NCBI GenBank assembly: GCA_002869535.1
Contig: PKUK01000009.1
Span: forward strand, 62,001-126,000
DNA from: Arcobacter sp.
Lineage (GTDB): Bacteria > Campylobacterota > Campylobacteria > Campylobacterales > Arcobacteraceae
Direction of reading: 5' to 3'
DNA length: 64,000 bases
Part shown: in pieces, positions 62,928-64,000 of the stretch
How the letters are laid out: every line of letters begins with the position of its first letter
How positions within the stretch are numbered: the stretch's first letter is position 1
Notes under the pieces: model-generated
Told to the model about the DNA's origin: nothing
The model's input: only the letters and a program-made list of their open reading frames with translations
Database searches by the model: none
Made by a program: the position numbers and the translations under genes

Positions 62928-64000
62928 TGGAATCAATACTATTTATTTTATTTATATCACTTGCAATTGCAACCGTTTTAAACATCATCTTTAAAAGATT
63001 TAATATATCTCATATACTAGGTTACATCATAACTGGAACCATAATTAGTACTTTATTTAATTTTAATGGTGAAAATGATTTAGATGCTTTAGAGTTAATT
63101 GCAGAGTTTGGAATAGTTTTCTTAATGTTTAGTATAGGATTAGAGATGCCTATTGAAAAACTAAAAAGAATGAAAGATGCTCTAATATTTGATGGATTAG
63201 CACAAGTAGTTATAAGTGCTATTATAATATTTCTTGTCTCTAAATTTATTTTTTCTATAGATACCAATTCATCTTTGATTATTGCACTTGCTTTTTCTCT
63301 ATCTTCAACAGCTATTGTTTTAACATATTTAAAACAATCAAAAGATATATATACCCCTTATGGGCAAAGGGCAACTGCAATATTGATATTTCAAGATTTG
63401 GCAGTTATTCCTATACTTTTACTTATTAGTTTTTTATCAAATGACACTTTGAGTTTAGAAGAAGTACTTATCAAAACTGCCATCTCAGCTGTTGCTATTA
63501 TTGTGTTTATGTTCATAATTGGTAAAAAATTAATAGAGTGGCTCTTAAAATTTTCAACACAAACAAAACTTGAAGAGCTATTTTTAGCCTCAGTTTTATC
63601 AATAGTAATTGGTACTTCAATTTTAGCTCACTCATTAGGGTTTACTTACTCTTTAGGGGCTTTTATAGCTGGGATGATTATTGCAGATAGTTCATTTCAT
63701 GTAAAAGTAGAATCAGATATTTCTTCTTATAAAGATTTGCTTTTAGGTACTTTTTTCTTCTCAGTTGGGACAAAAATAGATGTGGCTTTTCTACTTTCAA
63801 ATATTCACTATGTTCTATTAATTTTTGTTGCTATTATGGCTATAAAAGCGTTTGTGATTTATTTTATAATAAAATTTAAAGAAAATAAAAGTGATTCAAT
63901 AAAATCTGCCATTGCACTTTGTCAAGTTGGAGAGTTTTCATTTGCAGTTTTTGCCTTAGCTTCTAGTAATAATTTATTATCAGAAGAGTTAAGTAAATTT
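62927..64000 (+). CDS. CPA2-family monovalent cation:proton antiporter, partial
   Basis: The 358 visible codons of a Kef/NapA-like antiporter, cut by the end of the window. It begins MESILFILFISLAIATVLN, then FRISHILGYI-like NISHILGYIITG, EFGIVFLMFSIGLEM, ALAFSLSSTAIVLTYL, AILIFQDLAVIPILLL, FTYSLGAFIAGMIIADS and LCQVGEFSFAVFA, all CPA2 hallmarks. About ten membrane helices are visible. Whether a RCK/TrkA-N domain follows is unknown. It probably exports K+ or Na+ in exchange for H+. Confidence 0.9.
   Translation, partial: MESILFILFISLAIATVLNIIFKRFNISHILGYIITGTIISTLFNFNGENDLDALELIAEFGIVFLMFSIGLEMPIEKLKRMKDALIFDGLAQVVISAIIIFLVSKFIFSIDTNSSLIIALAFSLSSTAIVLTYLKQSKDIYTPYGQRATAILIFQDLAVIPILLLISFLSNDTLSLEEVLIKTAISAVAIIVFMFIIGKKLIEWLLKFSTQTKLEELFLASVLSIVIGTSILAHSLGFTYSLGAFIAGMIIADSSFHVKVESDISSYKDLLLGTFFFSVGTKIDVAFLLSNIHYVLLIFVAIMAIKAFVIYFIIKFKENKSDSIKSAIALCQVGEFSFAVFALASSNNLLSEELSKF

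Noticed and set aside
1-64000. rRNA, tRNA, CRISPR arrays, transposases, prophage genes
   Set aside because: None seen on reading both strands; a covariance-model scan would be needed to exclude tRNAs and small RNAs fully.

Overview
The window is AT-rich, gene-dense bacterial DNA from a member of the Campylobacterota, most likely Arcobacter or a close relative. This is inferred from gene content and protein style. The clues are several sensor kinases with the H-box core HQWRQPL, a Cj0069-type ATP-grasp protein, an orphan LapG-like cysteine peptidase, a fatty acid cis/trans isomerase, the AcnD/PrpF form of the methylcitrate cycle, and codons strongly biased to A/T. I saw no rRNA, tRNA, CRISPR array, transposase or phage gene.

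Layout. (1) 1-4132: recQ, a possible 43-aa ORF, an unrecognised 312-aa protein, and a roughly 500-bp non-coding segment built of nested inverted repeats. (2) 4133-8397, minus strand: a TetR-controlled operon (26-aa membrane peptide, D-2-hydroxyacid dehydrogenase, isochorismatase-fold hydrolase, BASS transporter), a tetR gene broken by an in-frame TGA, and an XRE-type regulator. (3) 8572-14621: the propionate operon prpB-prpC-acnD-prpF, divergent from that regulator, with a strong hairpin at every gene junction. (4) 14720-26532: housekeeping genes ung, hemC, dnaX, murI, rho and a 2-Cys peroxiredoxin, with a thiol-disulfide protein, a FIST protein plus orphan kinase, a UDG-superfamily protein and an AraC-like half-regulator. 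(5) 26933-30283: ferredoxin, ndk, a doubly interrupted yceD, then rpmF-plsX-fabH. (6) 30294-46509: three membrane sensor kinases (one broken by TAA), a response regulator, an SspB-like protein, pabC-like and pabB, pyrB, cti, argD and a TolC-like protein. (7) 46515-54817: pyk, a frameshifted midA-like gene, DUF779, aldehyde dehydrogenase, a FIST-kinase/response-regulator pair and a hemerythrin/PAS protein. (8) 54992-64000: YitT, AraC-GyrI regulator, MocR-type aminotransferase, ThiS-like carrier coupled to a molybdopterin formate dehydrogenase, YraN, ClC channel, DUF502 protein and a truncated CPA2 antiporter.

How the genes work together. The prp operon oxidises propionyl-CoA-derived 2-methylcitrate, and its presumed regulator lies across a promoter carrying TTGTAY half-sites at an exact 30-bp period. 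The aldehyde dehydrogenase is preceded by four GCTATA motifs phased at 11-12-11 bp, the spacing expected of OmpR-family response-regulator sites, and the divergent genes encode a FIST-sensor kinase and an OmpR-type regulator. This is my best candidate for an undescribed regulatory system. Four genes carry in-frame stops or a frameshift while the rest of the frame stays protein-like. These are either recent pseudogenes or sequence errors, and reads should settle which.

All assignments come from reading motifs by eye. No database search was run.
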